Counted from the stretch's first letter, positions 1 to 6,297 are shown. The stretch is 11,295 nucleotides of DNA from Candidatus Nomurabacteria bacterium (GCA_943350065.1 CALQZZ010000009.1:1-11295); one strand, 5' to 3'. Numbers and translations: made by a program. The notes: generated by a model not told the origin, from the sequence alone.

Positions 1-180
1 AAGAAATATCGTACTGAAATCATTGCCGACAAAACTCAATTTGGACCAAGAGGTACAGGGGGAGGAGCTACTGCTTCATCATCTGCACCAGCAGGCGCAA
101 GTGCACCTAAAGAAGAAGACACAGGCGGAATGATCGATTACCCTGAAGAAGATATAAACCCAGAAGACATTCCATTTTAG
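1..180 (+). CDS. ssb: Single-stranded DNA-binding protein, C-terminal part (5' end outside window)
   Basis: Frame 1 is open from the window edge to TAG at 178-180, giving 59 residues. It begins with a basic stretch that looks like the end of an OB-fold (KKYRTEIIADKTQF). A flexible Gly/Ala/Ser linker with GTGGGATASSS follows, and the protein ends in the acidic tip PEDIPF. That DIPF-type tip is the known docking site through which bacterial SSB recruits repair and replication partners. SSB coats single-stranded DNA during replication, recombination and repair. The OB-fold core is outside the window, so the identification rests on the linker, the tip and the position just before rpsR, the usual rpsF-ssb-rpsR order. 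The linker is short for the family. Nothing suggests a break. Confidence is high because of the tip and the neighbour together. Confidence 0.93.
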   Translation, partial: KKYRTEIIADKTQFGPRGTGGGATASSSAPAGASAPKEEDTGGMIDYPEEDINPEDIPF

Positions 181-188
181 TAAAAAAT

Positions 189-305
189 AACGAGCAGAGC
201 GAATATATTTTTTCTAACCCCGTGAAATAACTTTTGCAAAGCAAAAGTTGAATCCGAAGGATTCATTTCACAGGGGTAATGATTTAAATAATCGCTACGC
301 TCATT
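189..305. repeat. Nested palindrome able to fold as a three-way junction, between ssb and rpsR
   Basis: Two perfect hairpins stand side by side: AACTTTTGC/GCAAAAGTT (229-237 with 241-249, loop AAA) and GAATCC/GGATTC (250-255 with 259-264, loop GAA). They are enclosed by CCCCGTGAAAT (218-228) pairing with ATTTCAC-A-GGGG (265-276, one bulged A). The three helices abut with no unpaired base at the junction. An outer imperfect arm, 189-204 with 290-305, pairs at 12 of 16 positions. It lies in the ssb-rpsR intergenic stretch, so it is probably transcribed. It could be a MITE-like repeat or an RNA element acting on the S18 gene. The pairing is seen directly; the function is unknown. Confidence 0.85.
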
Positions 306-316
306 TTAAATTAATT

Positions 317-517
317 ATGAAACAAGATTATTTCTCATCAAACAATATAAAACACATCGACTACAAAGATACTGATATCTTGAAGAAATTTATCAATGCC
401 AACGGCAAGATAATGAGTCACAAGAGAACTGGTGTCACTTCAAAAAATCAACGTCAATTAGCTCTCGCTATCAAGCACTCACGCTTTATGGGCTTGCTTC
501 CTTTCGTTGCTAGATAA
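317..517 (+). CDS. rpsR: Small ribosomal subunit protein bS18
   Basis: This is a 66-residue protein of the S18 family, which sits on the 30S platform and pairs with S6. Family features in order are HIDYKDTDILKKFI (residues 13-26), then the basic RNA-binding core around NGKIMSHKRTGV, and KNQRQLALAIKHSRFMGLLPF near the end; all align well with E. coli S18. The frame can be extended to a TTG at 248, but that start lies inside the palindrome and the extra residues do not resemble S18, so ATG 317 is chosen. It is a little shorter than E. coli S18 (75 residues) and lacks the N-terminal Cys-containing stretch. No Shine-Dalgarno site precedes the start. It follows ssb by 136 nt and is probably in the same operon. 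Transcription ends at the palindrome at 526-575. Confidence 0.95.
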   Translation: MKQDYFSSNNIKHIDYKDTDILKKFINANGKIMSHKRTGVTSKNQRQLALAIKHSRFMGLLPFVAR

Positions 518-525
518 AAAGATAG

Positions 526-575
526 TTAAATAAAAAAATCCCCAATAATTAATTATTGGGGATTTTTTTATTTAA
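526..575. terminator. Bidirectional intrinsic terminator between rpsR and efp
   Basis: A 50-bp perfect palindrome is centred between 550 and 551. Its core is AATCCCCAATAA/TTATTGGGGATT, flanked by A7 on one side and T7 on the other. Read in either direction it gives a GC-containing stem followed by a U tract, so it can terminate both convergent genes. It ends one base before the efp stop codon. Confidence 0.9.
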
Positions 576-576
576 T

Positions 577-1161
577 TTAAGCTTTTGCTCGTTCGACGTA
601 GTCTCCAGTTTCAGTATTTACGATAACACTTTCACCTTCTTCGATGAACATTGGAGCAGAAATACTTGATCCATTTTCAAGAATGATAAACTTATTTCCA
701 CCTTTTGAAGTATCTCCGCGGACTGCAGGAGGAGCTTCTTTGACTTTGAATTGCATTTTGATAGGTAGCTTTAGGCCGATTGTTTGCTCTTCACCATCAT
801 TATCCCAAACCAAAGCTGTGACATTTTCATTTTCCTTCAAAAATTTTGCAGTATTACCTAGGAGTGTCTCGTCGAGTTTGAAACGATTTGATTTGTTTCC
901 AATTTCACAAAACCAATATTCACCCTTGTTGTGATAAAGAAAAGTGACTTCACGTTTTTCAATTTCAGCTTCATCAGCCTTATCAGAGACGTGATAAGTA
1001 GCAGGGAAGACTTTACCAGAAATGAGACTGCGAAGCTTCACTTGGTTTTGAGGTTTTCTTTGTTGAGTACGAGCTACGTGTGATTCTACCACTTCACATG
1101 GTTCATCATCATGTAATATTATTTTTTTCTCTCTTATTTCACTGTATTCTAGTGTTGCCAT
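577..1161 (-). CDS. efp: Translation elongation factor P
   Basis: The 194-residue length matches EF-P, which enters the ribosomal E site and relieves stalling at polyproline. All three domains are visible. The N-terminal KOW-like domain (about 1-65) contains VKLRSLISGKVFPATY. The middle OB domain (about 66-130) contains VTFLYHNKGEYWFCEIGN. The C-terminal OB domain (about 131-194) contains the family signature region GDTSKGGNKFIILENG, then PMFIEEGESVIVNTETGDYVERA. An ungapped alignment with E. coli EF-P from EP at 20-21 to VKLR puts Gln34 where the modified Lys34 normally is; the tip reads RTQQRKPQ. The usual lysylation chemistry is therefore unlikely at that position, although Arg35 and Lys36 are adjacent. 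No Shine-Dalgarno site is seen. A TAAAAT box ends 6 nt before ATG. It is convergent with rpsR and divergent from the transposase gene. Confidence 0.96.
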   Translation of the reverse strand: MATLEYSEIREKKIILHDDEPCEVVESHVARTQQRKPQNQVKLRSLISGKVFPATYHVSDKADEAEIEKREVTFLYHNKGEYWFCEIGNKSNRFKLDETLLGNTAKFLKENENVTALVWDNDGEEQTIGLKLPIKMQFKVKEAPPAVRGDTSKGGNKFIILENGSSISAPMFIEEGESVIVNTETGDYVERAKA

Positions 1162-1167
1162 AAATGT

Positions 1168-1173
1168 ATTTTA
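1168..1173 (-). promoter_or_regulatory. Candidate -10 box of efp
   Basis: TAAAAT on the minus strand lies 6 nt before the efp ATG, which would start the transcript at or next to the start codon. The area is very AT-rich and no -35 box is recognisable, so this could be chance. Confidence 0.4.
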
Positions 1174-1223
1174 TTTAAATTTTAATATAGTTATCCTATC
1201 AAAAATGGACTAAATAATCAAAC

Positions 1224-1244
1224 TGTAGACGTCCGACGTCTACA
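1224..1244. repeat. 21-bp palindrome upstream of the transposase gene (copy 1)
   Basis: TGTAGACGTC, one central base, then GACGTCTACA: a perfect 10-bp inverted repeat with a C at the centre. It ends 3 nt before the -10 box of the transposase gene and covers the place where a -35 box would sit. It may therefore be a transposase binding site, an operator, or both. Two further copies lie at 1433-1453 and 1921-1941. Confidence 0.9.
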
Positions 1245-1247
1245 TGA

Positions 1248-1253
1248 TATAAT
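1248..1253 (+). promoter_or_regulatory. -10 box of the transposase gene
   Basis: A consensus TATAAT lies 6 nt before ATG 1260. The expected transcription start coincides with the A of the start codon, so the mRNA would be leaderless. No good -35 box is visible; its usual position is occupied by the palindrome. Confidence 0.65.
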
Positions 1254-1259
1254 ATAAAT

Positions 1260-1925
1260 ATGCGAAAAGAAGCTTTTGTAACTGGGTCATATTATCATAT
1301 TTATAATCGTGGTACCGACAAGCGAGATATTTTTGCTGACCAAAAAGATGTGGAAAGATTTTTATTGAGCATGGAATTATTTTCGAATAAGATTCCAACT
1401 CGAAGTATACAAGTCATTTTACGAGATAATTCTGTAGGGGTCGGACGTCTACAAAAAGATGAGAAGCTAGTTTCTGTTGTTATGTATTGTCTAAATCCAA
1501 ATCATTTTCATTTTTTACTGAAACAAGAAATAGATGGAGGTATTAGTGAATTTATGAAACGGCTCCAAGGTGGATATACAAGATATTTTAATGATAAACA
1601 TAAAAGAAGCGGAGTATTATTTCAGGGTAAGTTTAAATCTGTTTTTGCTGAAAAAGAAAATTATTTTGAACTTCTATGTGCATATGTCATGTGGAATAAT
1701 AAAATGCACAATATTCCACAAAATAAACTGTCTTTGATTAGGTCAAGTCTAAGTGAATATAAGAATAAAAACTTTTATATAGTAAACGAAAAAGAAGCTG
1801 AAAAGATTTTGGAAATGTTTAGTGGTTTTGAGAAGTTATCAAAACATGCACAAGAAATTATTTCTATTTTAAGAGAGGGGAGAAATAAGTCAGAAATTTC
1901 TCCTGAAGAATTTATTGATTTGTAG
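1260..1925 (+). CDS. REP-associated tyrosine transposase (RAYT-like, Y1/HUH family)
   Basis: A 221-residue single-stranded-DNA transposase of the IS200/IS605-related Y1 family. The N-terminal FVTGSYYHIYNRGTDKRDIF (6-25) is typical of RAYT proteins. The HUH metal site is H82-F-H84 in YCLNPNHFHFLL. The candidate nucleophile is Tyr106 (or Tyr109) in GGYTRYFNDKHKRSG. RSGVLFQGKFKS (116-127) follows, also family-typical. Such enzymes nick and move short palindromic (REP) elements. Matching this, a 21-bp palindrome occurs before the gene, inside it (encoding residues 58-65 in a variable loop between the N-terminal strand and the HUH strand) and at its stop codon. The TAG stop lies within that last palindrome, and the frame stays open for 47 more codons. 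It has a -10 box 6 nt before ATG and no ribosome binding site. The family call is firm; activity is not shown. Confidence 0.93.
   Translation: MRKEAFVTGSYYHIYNRGTDKRDIFADQKDVERFLLSMELFSNKIPTRSIQVILRDNSVGVGRLQKDEKLVSVVMYCLNPNHFHFLLKQEIDGGISEFMKRLQGGYTRYFNDKHKRSGVLFQGKFKSVFAEKENYFELLCAYVMWNNKMHNIPQNKLSLIRSSLSEYKNKNFYIVNEKEAEKILEMFSGFEKLSKHAQEIISILREGRNKSEISPEEFIDL
1433..1453. repeat. 21-bp palindrome inside the transposase coding sequence (copy 2)
   Basis: This stretch matches copy 3 at 19 of 21 positions; only positions 6 and 7 differ (AC replaced by GG). The right arm GTCGGACGTCTACA is exact. It is read in frame as part of residues 58-65, between two conserved parts of the transposase. Confidence 0.85.
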
Positions 1926-1941
1926 ACGTCGGACGTCTACA
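1921..1941. repeat. 21-bp palindrome across the transposase stop codon (copy 3)
   Basis: TGTAGACGTC, a central G, then GACGTCTACA: a perfect 10-bp inverted repeat identical to copy 1 except for the central base. Bases 1923-1925 of the left arm are the TAG stop of the transposase gene. Confidence 0.9.
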
Positions 1942-2069
1942 GGCAAAGTAATTTTTGTCTAAATAAAGAAGGAAAGCTTTGTGTTCTTGATTATGCAGGA
2001 AGGGGAGTTCAAAGGATGGTAAAAAAATATGGAGATAAATTTCATTCGAAGCTCAAAAGAACTGACTAA
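1926..2069 (+). pseudogene. In-frame open remnant downstream of the transposase stop
   Basis: The reading frame continues in phase with the transposase gene for 47 codons after the TAG at 1923-1925, to a TAA at 2067-2069. Its protein-like end contains NKEGKLCVLDYAGRGVQRMV followed by KKYGDKFHSKLKRTD. There is no plausible independent start before Met at about codon 29. It could be the original C-terminus of a longer transposase cut off by the palindrome, the tail of another deleted gene, or chance. I do not recognise the domain. The final codons run into the terminator hairpin. Confidence 0.4.
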
Positions 2070-2086
2070 ATAGTCAGCTCTTTTTT
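2055..2086 (+). terminator. Intrinsic terminator after the transposase region
   Basis: CTGACTA (2062-2068) pairs with TAGTCAG (2071-2077). The stem is extended by AAAAGA/TCTTTT around one A-C mismatch and is followed by a T run. It separates the transposase unit from the next gene. Confidence 0.85.
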
Positions 2087-2112
2087 ATTTCTTTATATGT
2101 CTATAAAAATGA

Positions 2113-2118
2113 TATAAT
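2113..2118 (+). promoter_or_regulatory. -10 box of the nucleotidyltransferase-like gene
   Basis: A consensus TATAAT lies 9 nt before ATG 2128, allowing a leader of only about 2-3 nt. No clear -35 box is seen; its place overlaps the T-rich end of the preceding terminator. Confidence 0.6.
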
Positions 2119-2127
2119 TTTTATATT

Positions 2128-2541
2128 ATGAATTTTGAAAAAAATTTAGAAAACTTAAAAAAATTAAATTTACCTACTGATCAATATGTAGTTATTGGCT
2201 CAGGTCCTTTGGCTGTGAGGGGAATACGCGAAGCTAAAGATATAGATATTATGGTTACTGATTCTTTGTGGGATGAAATGATAAAAAAATATCAGGTTAT
2301 TTCAAATGATTTTGGTGTTGAATGTATATGTTTAGAAAATGATATTGAAATCGTAAACCCCAAAGATTCAATATTTGGCAATTCAGTAATAGTACCTAAG
2401 GATGAAATTTTTGAAAAAGGAGATATTTTAGATGGAATAAAATTTATGAGCCTTGAGCATTTAAAGAAGATAAAAATAGAAATTGGTAGAGAAAAAGATC
2501 TACAAGATATTAATCTTATAGATAATTTTCTAAATTCTTAG
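2128..2541 (+). CDS. Small nucleotidyltransferase-fold protein
   Basis: A 137-residue soluble protein with the minimal nucleotidyltransferase signature. GSG at 24-26 is followed by DID at 38-40 (VIGSGPLAVRGIREAKDIDI), with a candidate third carboxylate at Glu74 in DIEIV. This is the GS-x-DxD layout of the polymerase-beta-like superfamily, which transfers nucleotides to proteins, RNA or small molecules. Length and pattern resemble stand-alone MNT-type or AbiEii-like domains, but no HEPN or antitoxin partner gene lies beside it, so a toxin-antitoxin role is not supported. The substrate is unknown. It has its own -10 box and no Shine-Dalgarno site. It ends 3 nt from the convergent recA stop codon with no terminator between. 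Base composition (A-rich, many AAA/GAA codons) is more AT-rich than recA. Confidence 0.7.
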   Translation: MNFEKNLENLKKLNLPTDQYVVIGSGPLAVRGIREAKDIDIMVTDSLWDEMIKKYQVISNDFGVECICLENDIEIVNPKDSIFGNSVIVPKDEIFEKGDILDGIKFMSLEHLKKIKIEIGREKDLQDINLIDNFLNS

Positions 2542-2544
2542 TTT

Positions 2545-3600
2545 TTACTCCCCAGCACTCGTAACCTGGATTTCTCCGAAGCGGTGTTCAATTTCTTTCT
2601 TTATTTCTTTTGCGACTTTAGAATTTTCTTTTAGCCATGTGCGTGTAGCATCATAACCACGTCCCATTGAAATTTTATTTCCTTCTTTGTCTTTCATACT
2701 GTATGAAGCACCAGATTTTTCAATAATACCCAGCTTTTCTCCGAGAGCCATAAGTTCGCCTTCGTGTGAAATGCCTTCACCATAGATGATGTCGAATTCA
2801 GTTTGTTTGAATGGAGCAGCGACTTTGTTCTTCACGACTTTTACACGTGTACGTCCTCCGACTACTTCTTCTCCTTTTTTAATTTGAGCAATACGACGAA
2901 TGTCGAGACGAACAGAAGTATAGAATTTCAAAGCCTTTCCTCCTGGAGTAGTTTCAGGATTACCGAACATTACTCCGATCTGCATACGGATTTGGTTGAT
3001 GAAAATAACGGTAGTCTTTGAGCGAGCAGTGATAGCTGTGAGTTTACGAAGCGCTTGAGACATTAAGCGAGCTTGTCGGCCGACATGTGCTTGACCCATA
3101 TCTCCTTCGATTTCGTCTTTTGGAGTGAGGGCTGCGACAGAGTCAATAACGATGACATCTATTTTTCCTGAACGCACGAGGGATTCAGTAATTTCCAAGC
3201 CTTGTTCTCCTGTATCTGGCTGAGAGATGAGTAGGTCATCAATTTTTACTCCGAGAGCTTTTGCATAGACAGGGTCCATAGCATGTTCAGCATCGATAAA
3301 TGCACAAATACCACCTTTCTTTTGAGCTTCAGCGACGATATGTAATGCGAGAGTAGTCTTTCCAGATGATTCTGGACCAAAGATTTCTAAAATTCTACCA
3401 CGTGGCACACCACCGATACCTAGAGCCATATCGAGGCCGAGGGAACCAGTAGGGATGACGTCGATATCCACTTTTGGCTTTTCGCCAAGCTTCATTATAG
3501 AACCTTCTCCGAATTTTGCTTGAATAGCCTTGAGTGTATCATCAAGTCCTCGGTCGTTCATTGTCTCACTATTTCCTGCTTTTTTTGGTTTTTTTATCAT
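2545..3600 (-). CDS. recA: Recombinase RecA
   Basis: RecA forms ATP-dependent filaments on single-stranded DNA and drives homologous strand exchange. From ATG 3600 the protein has 351 residues, close to E. coli RecA (353). Visible landmarks: GSIMKLGE (33-40), Walker A GPESSGKT (75-82), catalytic Glu105 in FIDAEHAMDP, Walker B VIVIDS (149-154), loop L1 EIEGDMGQAHVG (163-174), and loop L2 INQIRMQIGVMFGNPETTPG. RRIAQIKKGEEVVGGRTRVK and KNKVAAPFKQTEFDI follow. The frame extends upstream to a TTG at 3690, but those residues come from an inverted-repeat element, so that start is rejected. Met14 (ATG 3561) is an alternative start with a weak AGGA upstream. It lies downstream of ftsK and the small membrane protein. 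Part of its likely promoter (TAGAAT at 3623-3628, minus strand) lies inside the inverted repeat. No intein or break is seen. Confidence 0.97.
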   Translation of the reverse strand: MIKKPKKAGNSETMNDRGLDDTLKAIQAKFGEGSIMKLGEKPKVDIDVIPTGSLGLDMALGIGGVPRGRILEIFGPESSGKTTLALHIVAEAQKKGGICAFIDAEHAMDPVYAKALGVKIDDLLISQPDTGEQGLEITESLVRSGKIDVIVIDSVAALTPKDEIEGDMGQAHVGRQARLMSQALRKLTAITARSKTTVIFINQIRMQIGVMFGNPETTPGGKALKFYTSVRLDIRRIAQIKKGEEVVGGRTRVKVVKNKVAAPFKQTEFDIIYGEGISHEGELMALGEKLGIIEKSGASYSMKDKEGNKISMGRGYDATRTWLKENSKVAKEIKKEIEHRFGEIQVTSAGE

Positions 3601-3610
3601 ATTTTGTTTG

Positions 3611-3717
3611 AGGCGAAGAATTATTCTATAAAATGCACGGATATTTTTCTGGTGAAAAATTCCTCGTGCTCGCGCCAGTCGCGCTTCCAAGGCATTTTCT
3701 AAAACAATTCTTCGCCT
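3611..3717. repeat. 107-bp element with 26-bp terminal inverted repeats upstream of recA
   Basis: The ends 3611-3636 and 3692-3717 are inverted repeats matching at 23 of 26 positions, each beginning AGGCGAAGAATT when read inward. The 55-bp interior is GC-richer than its surroundings and contains GCGCGA/TGGCGCGAG. The element exactly fills the gap between the stop codon of the small membrane-protein gene, which overlaps its edge, and the recA leader. It has the size and shape of a MITE or an intergenic palindromic repeat, and also carries a possible recA -10 box. It could fold in the transcript as a long hairpin. No target-site duplication is evident. Confidence 0.8.
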
Positions 3718-4060
3718 AATAAATTAACTTATAAATTTTTTCATCTTTGTGCCCAAATTTATCGACTGCTTTTATATCTATTATATTATAACCGGGGAGT
3801 AAGGCAATAGTCTCATTGAAATTTCCATTTTGATCGACTGAAATTTCTCGCCCGTCAATAGTCACCTCGACTGCATTTTTGGCATTTCCTATGATTGGTA
3901 AGATGCTTCCTGTCATTTTTGATCCATCGACAATATTTACATTTTTAATTTTTACCCCAAAGACCAAATCTTTTGACCGAAAGAAAGCAAAAATAATAAT
4001 TATTAAAAATAATAGTGAAAGGGAAGAGATTTTTAATATTTTTTTTAAATCTTGGGTCAT
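3716..4060 (-). CDS. Small membrane-anchored protein with an Ig-like domain
   Basis: A 114-residue protein. Residues 11-28 (ISSLSLLFLIIIIFAFF region) form one hydrophobic segment preceded by lysines, consistent with an N-terminal anchor and an extracytoplasmic C-terminus. The rest (about 37-114) reads like a beta-sandwich of the bacterial Ig-like/glucodextranase-B type: GSILPIIGNAKNAVEVTIDG, DQNGNFNETIALLPGYNIID, then IKAVDKFGHKDEKIYKL. That alternation of a short hairpin, the GNF turn and the final NIIDIKAVDKFG strand is typical of such repeats in surface proteins. No enzyme motif is visible. It starts 14 nt after the ftsK stop codon and is probably cotranscribed with ftsK. Its role is unknown; a cell-surface or division-site role is only a guess from context. 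Confidence 0.7.
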   Translation of the reverse strand: MTQDLKKILKISSLSLLFLIIIIFAFFRSKDLVFGVKIKNVNIVDGSKMTGSILPIIGNAKNAVEVTIDGREISVDQNGNFNETIALLPGYNIIDIKAVDKFGHKDEKIYKLIY

Positions 4061-4074
4061 ATTATAGTAGGTCT

Positions 4075-6297
4075 TTACATCACATTATCTCCATTCTCGT
4101 CACGATTTATTTTTTCTAAGATTTCACGTGGCTTAGCTCCTTCTCCTGCACTAATAACACCTTTTTCTTCGAGCATATCCATCAATCTTGCTGCACGAGC
4201 ATAGCCCAGCTTCAATTTTCTCTGTAAATATGAAGTCGATGCCTTACCAGCCTCCATCACACAAGCTCTAGCTTCTTCATACATCTCATCGGTATCATCA
4301 TTTGGATCTTCTAGGTTACTCTCAAAAATACTTTTATCACGATTGATACTCTCGTTGGAGAACGAAATTTCATCTGAAAGCTCGTCAGCATAACTATCGA
4401 CAAGGTATTTTACAACCTTTTTCACTTCACCCTCAGAAATAAAGGCTGATTGTAGACGCTCAGGCTGAGCTTCACCAGAAGAATAGAGCATATCTCCTTG
4501 ACCGAGAAGTTTTTCGGCACCTGTAGCATCTAATATAGTACGTGAGTCAATTCCAGAAGAAACTTTTAGGGCGACACGAGCAGGAATGTTTGCTTTAATC
4601 AAACCAGTAATGACGTTTACTTCAGGACGTTGAGTAGAAAGAATAATGTGAATACCGACAGCACGAGACATTTGGGCGAGGCGGACGATGGCTGATTCGA
4701 GTTCACGAGGGTAAGCTGTCATAATATCGGCGAGCTCGTCGATGATGACTACTATATATGGTAGTCGGTCTGGTCGTTTTGCTTCAAAGTCTTCCTTCTC
4801 TTGAGACTTGAGGAAAGCTTTTTCTAATTTAGGAAAAATAGTCTCATGGTAAGAATTGATATCGCGGACAGATTCTTCTTGGAGGATGTCATATCGGCGA
4901 TCCATTTCTTTGGCTGCCCATTTTAGTGCGAGGATAGCTTTCTTGGCATCAGTGATGACAGGGGTGAGGAGGTGAGGAATTTTGTTGTAAAGAGTAAGCT
5001 CGACACGTTTTGGATCAACCATGATAAATTTCAAATCGTCTGGTCCATTTCTATATAGTAGGGAAGTAATGACTGAGTGAATGGTGACAGATTTTCCAGA
5101 TCCAGTGGTACCGGCGATGAGGGCGTGTGGCATTTTTGCGAGGTTTGCGAATGTAGCCTTTCCAGATATTCCACGACCGAGAGCGATAGTGAGTGGCTTT
5201 GAAGAATTTGCAAATTTTTCATCAGCGAGAAGTGTAGCGAGGCCGACTGTCGATTTTACTTTGTTTGGAATTTCGATACCGACGAGTGACTTGCCAGGGA
5301 TCGGAGCTTCGATACGGATAGGGTGGGCAGCGAGGGCGAGTGCGAGGTCACTTTGAAGTCCGACGATACGAGAAAGTTTTACTCCTTCGGCTGGCTTCAA
5401 AGCATAACGCGTGATTGATGGTCCGACAGTGATCTCATCCATTTCGACTTCGATACCGAAATTTTGAAGAGTACGTTTTATGATATTTGCATTCGCTTTG
5501 ATGTCTCCGGTATTTGGTTTTCCTTTGTCTTCTTCAAGGAGTGAAAGTGGTGGGGGAACATAGGCATGAGAGACGTATCTGGCACCTGCTGGTGGAGGTA
5601 AATCTTCGTCCTCTTTTAGTTTAATTTCTTTCTTATTTTTTTCTTGGTTTTGAACTTTTTCTTTACTTACTTTTTCTACTTCTTCCTCCTCGTCTTCCTC
5701 TTCTTCGACTGTGACTTTTTTAATAGGTTCTTCGTAATCTTCATCTTCAAAATTTTCAGATTTTTTACCTTTCAAGAACATCCAGAATTTTTCTAAATAT
5801 GGTATCAAGACTGGTTTCGCATCGAACATTACTAAAATAGAAATAATGAGTATTGCTCCAAGAAAAAAGATACTCGCTAGCCAATCAAAAAGTGAGACGA
5901 ATGGAGTGGCAGTCAATTGTCCTAGGACACCTCCGGCATGATTCTTTGAAGCGATATCAAAGAGTCCCAAACTTGAGAGTAAAAACAAACTAGAACTGAG
6001 TGCACGACTGATACCTATTTCTGGTTTTTCTGATTTGATAAAAGAGTAACCTAGCATAATAAAAAGTATTGGTAAGAGTACATATCCGACACCGAGAAGA
6101 TAAGAAAAAATATCTTTAAATATTTTTCCAGCGACACCTGCTGAATTGAAACCTGCGAGTATTAAGAAGAGTGCTAAAACAAAAAAAACAACTGCGAGTA
6201 TCGTGTGTTTAGTTTCTGCTTTTAGTTTCTTTTTTTCGATATTGTTTGATTTTTTATCTTTAAAATTTTCTTTTTTATTTTTATCATTTTTTGCCAT
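4075..6297 (-). CDS. ftsK: DNA translocase FtsK
   Basis: FtsK/SpoIIIE pumps chromosomal DNA through the closing septum. This 740-residue protein has the full architecture. A lysine-rich cytoplasmic start (1-30) is followed by four hydrophobic segments (about 31-50, 62-87, 98-116 and 138-158). Next come an acidic and charged linker (about 180-235, with runs of Glu) and the alpha domain from about 260 (GIEVEMDEITVGPSITRYAL). The motor has Walker A GTTGSGKS (396-403), Walker B VVIIDELAD (516-524) and STQRPEVNVITGLIKANIPA (554-573). The C-terminal winged-helix gamma domain (about 672-725, with AGKASTSYLQRKLKLGYARA and ARLMDMLEEKGVI) is the part that reads orienting sequences in known FtsKs. The linker is short, as in SpoIIIE-like proteins. 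An extended -10 box ends 10 nt before ATG. The small Ig-like gene follows 14 nt downstream. Confidence 0.97.
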   Translation of the reverse strand: MAKNDKNKKENFKDKKSNNIEKKKLKAETKHTILAVVFFVLALFLILAGFNSAGVAGKIFKDIFSYLLGVGYVLLPILFIMLGYSFIKSEKPEIGISRALSSSLFLLSSLGLFDIASKNHAGGVLGQLTATPFVSLFDWLASIFFLGAILIISILVMFDAKPVLIPYLEKFWMFLKGKKSENFEDEDYEEPIKKVTVEEEEDEEEEVEKVSKEKVQNQEKNKKEIKLKEDEDLPPPAGARYVSHAYVPPPLSLLEEDKGKPNTGDIKANANIIKRTLQNFGIEVEMDEITVGPSITRYALKPAEGVKLSRIVGLQSDLALALAAHPIRIEAPIPGKSLVGIEIPNKVKSTVGLATLLADEKFANSSKPLTIALGRGISGKATFANLAKMPHALIAGTTGSGKSVTIHSVITSLLYRNGPDDLKFIMVDPKRVELTLYNKIPHLLTPVITDAKKAILALKWAAKEMDRRYDILQEESVRDINSYHETIFPKLEKAFLKSQEKEDFEAKRPDRLPYIVVIIDELADIMTAYPRELESAIVRLAQMSRAVGIHIILSTQRPEVNVITGLIKANIPARVALKVSSGIDSRTILDATGAEKLLGQGDMLYSSGEAQPERLQSAFISEGEVKKVVKYLVDSYADELSDEISFSNESINRDKSIFESNLEDPNDDTDEMYEEARACVMEAGKASTSYLQRKLKLGYARAARLMDMLEEKGVISAGEGAKPREILEKINRDENGDNVM

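Noticed and set aside
248..316. N-terminal extension of S18 from TTG 248
   Set aside because: The start lies inside the ssb-rpsR palindrome, the added residues do not resemble S18, and ATG 317 gives the expected family start.
644..934. Open frames antisense to efp, recA, ftsK and the surface-protein gene
   Set aside because: They have no start signals or family features and mirror the codon pattern of the real genes on the other strand.
2128..2541. Toxin-antitoxin module around the nucleotidyltransferase-like gene
   Set aside because: No partner gene (HEPN, AbiEi-like or other small ORF) adjoins it; the neighbours are a terminator and convergent recA.
3601..3690. 30-residue extension of RecA (TTG 3690)
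   Set aside because: The extension is translation of the inverted-repeat element; RecA homology begins well after ATG 3600.
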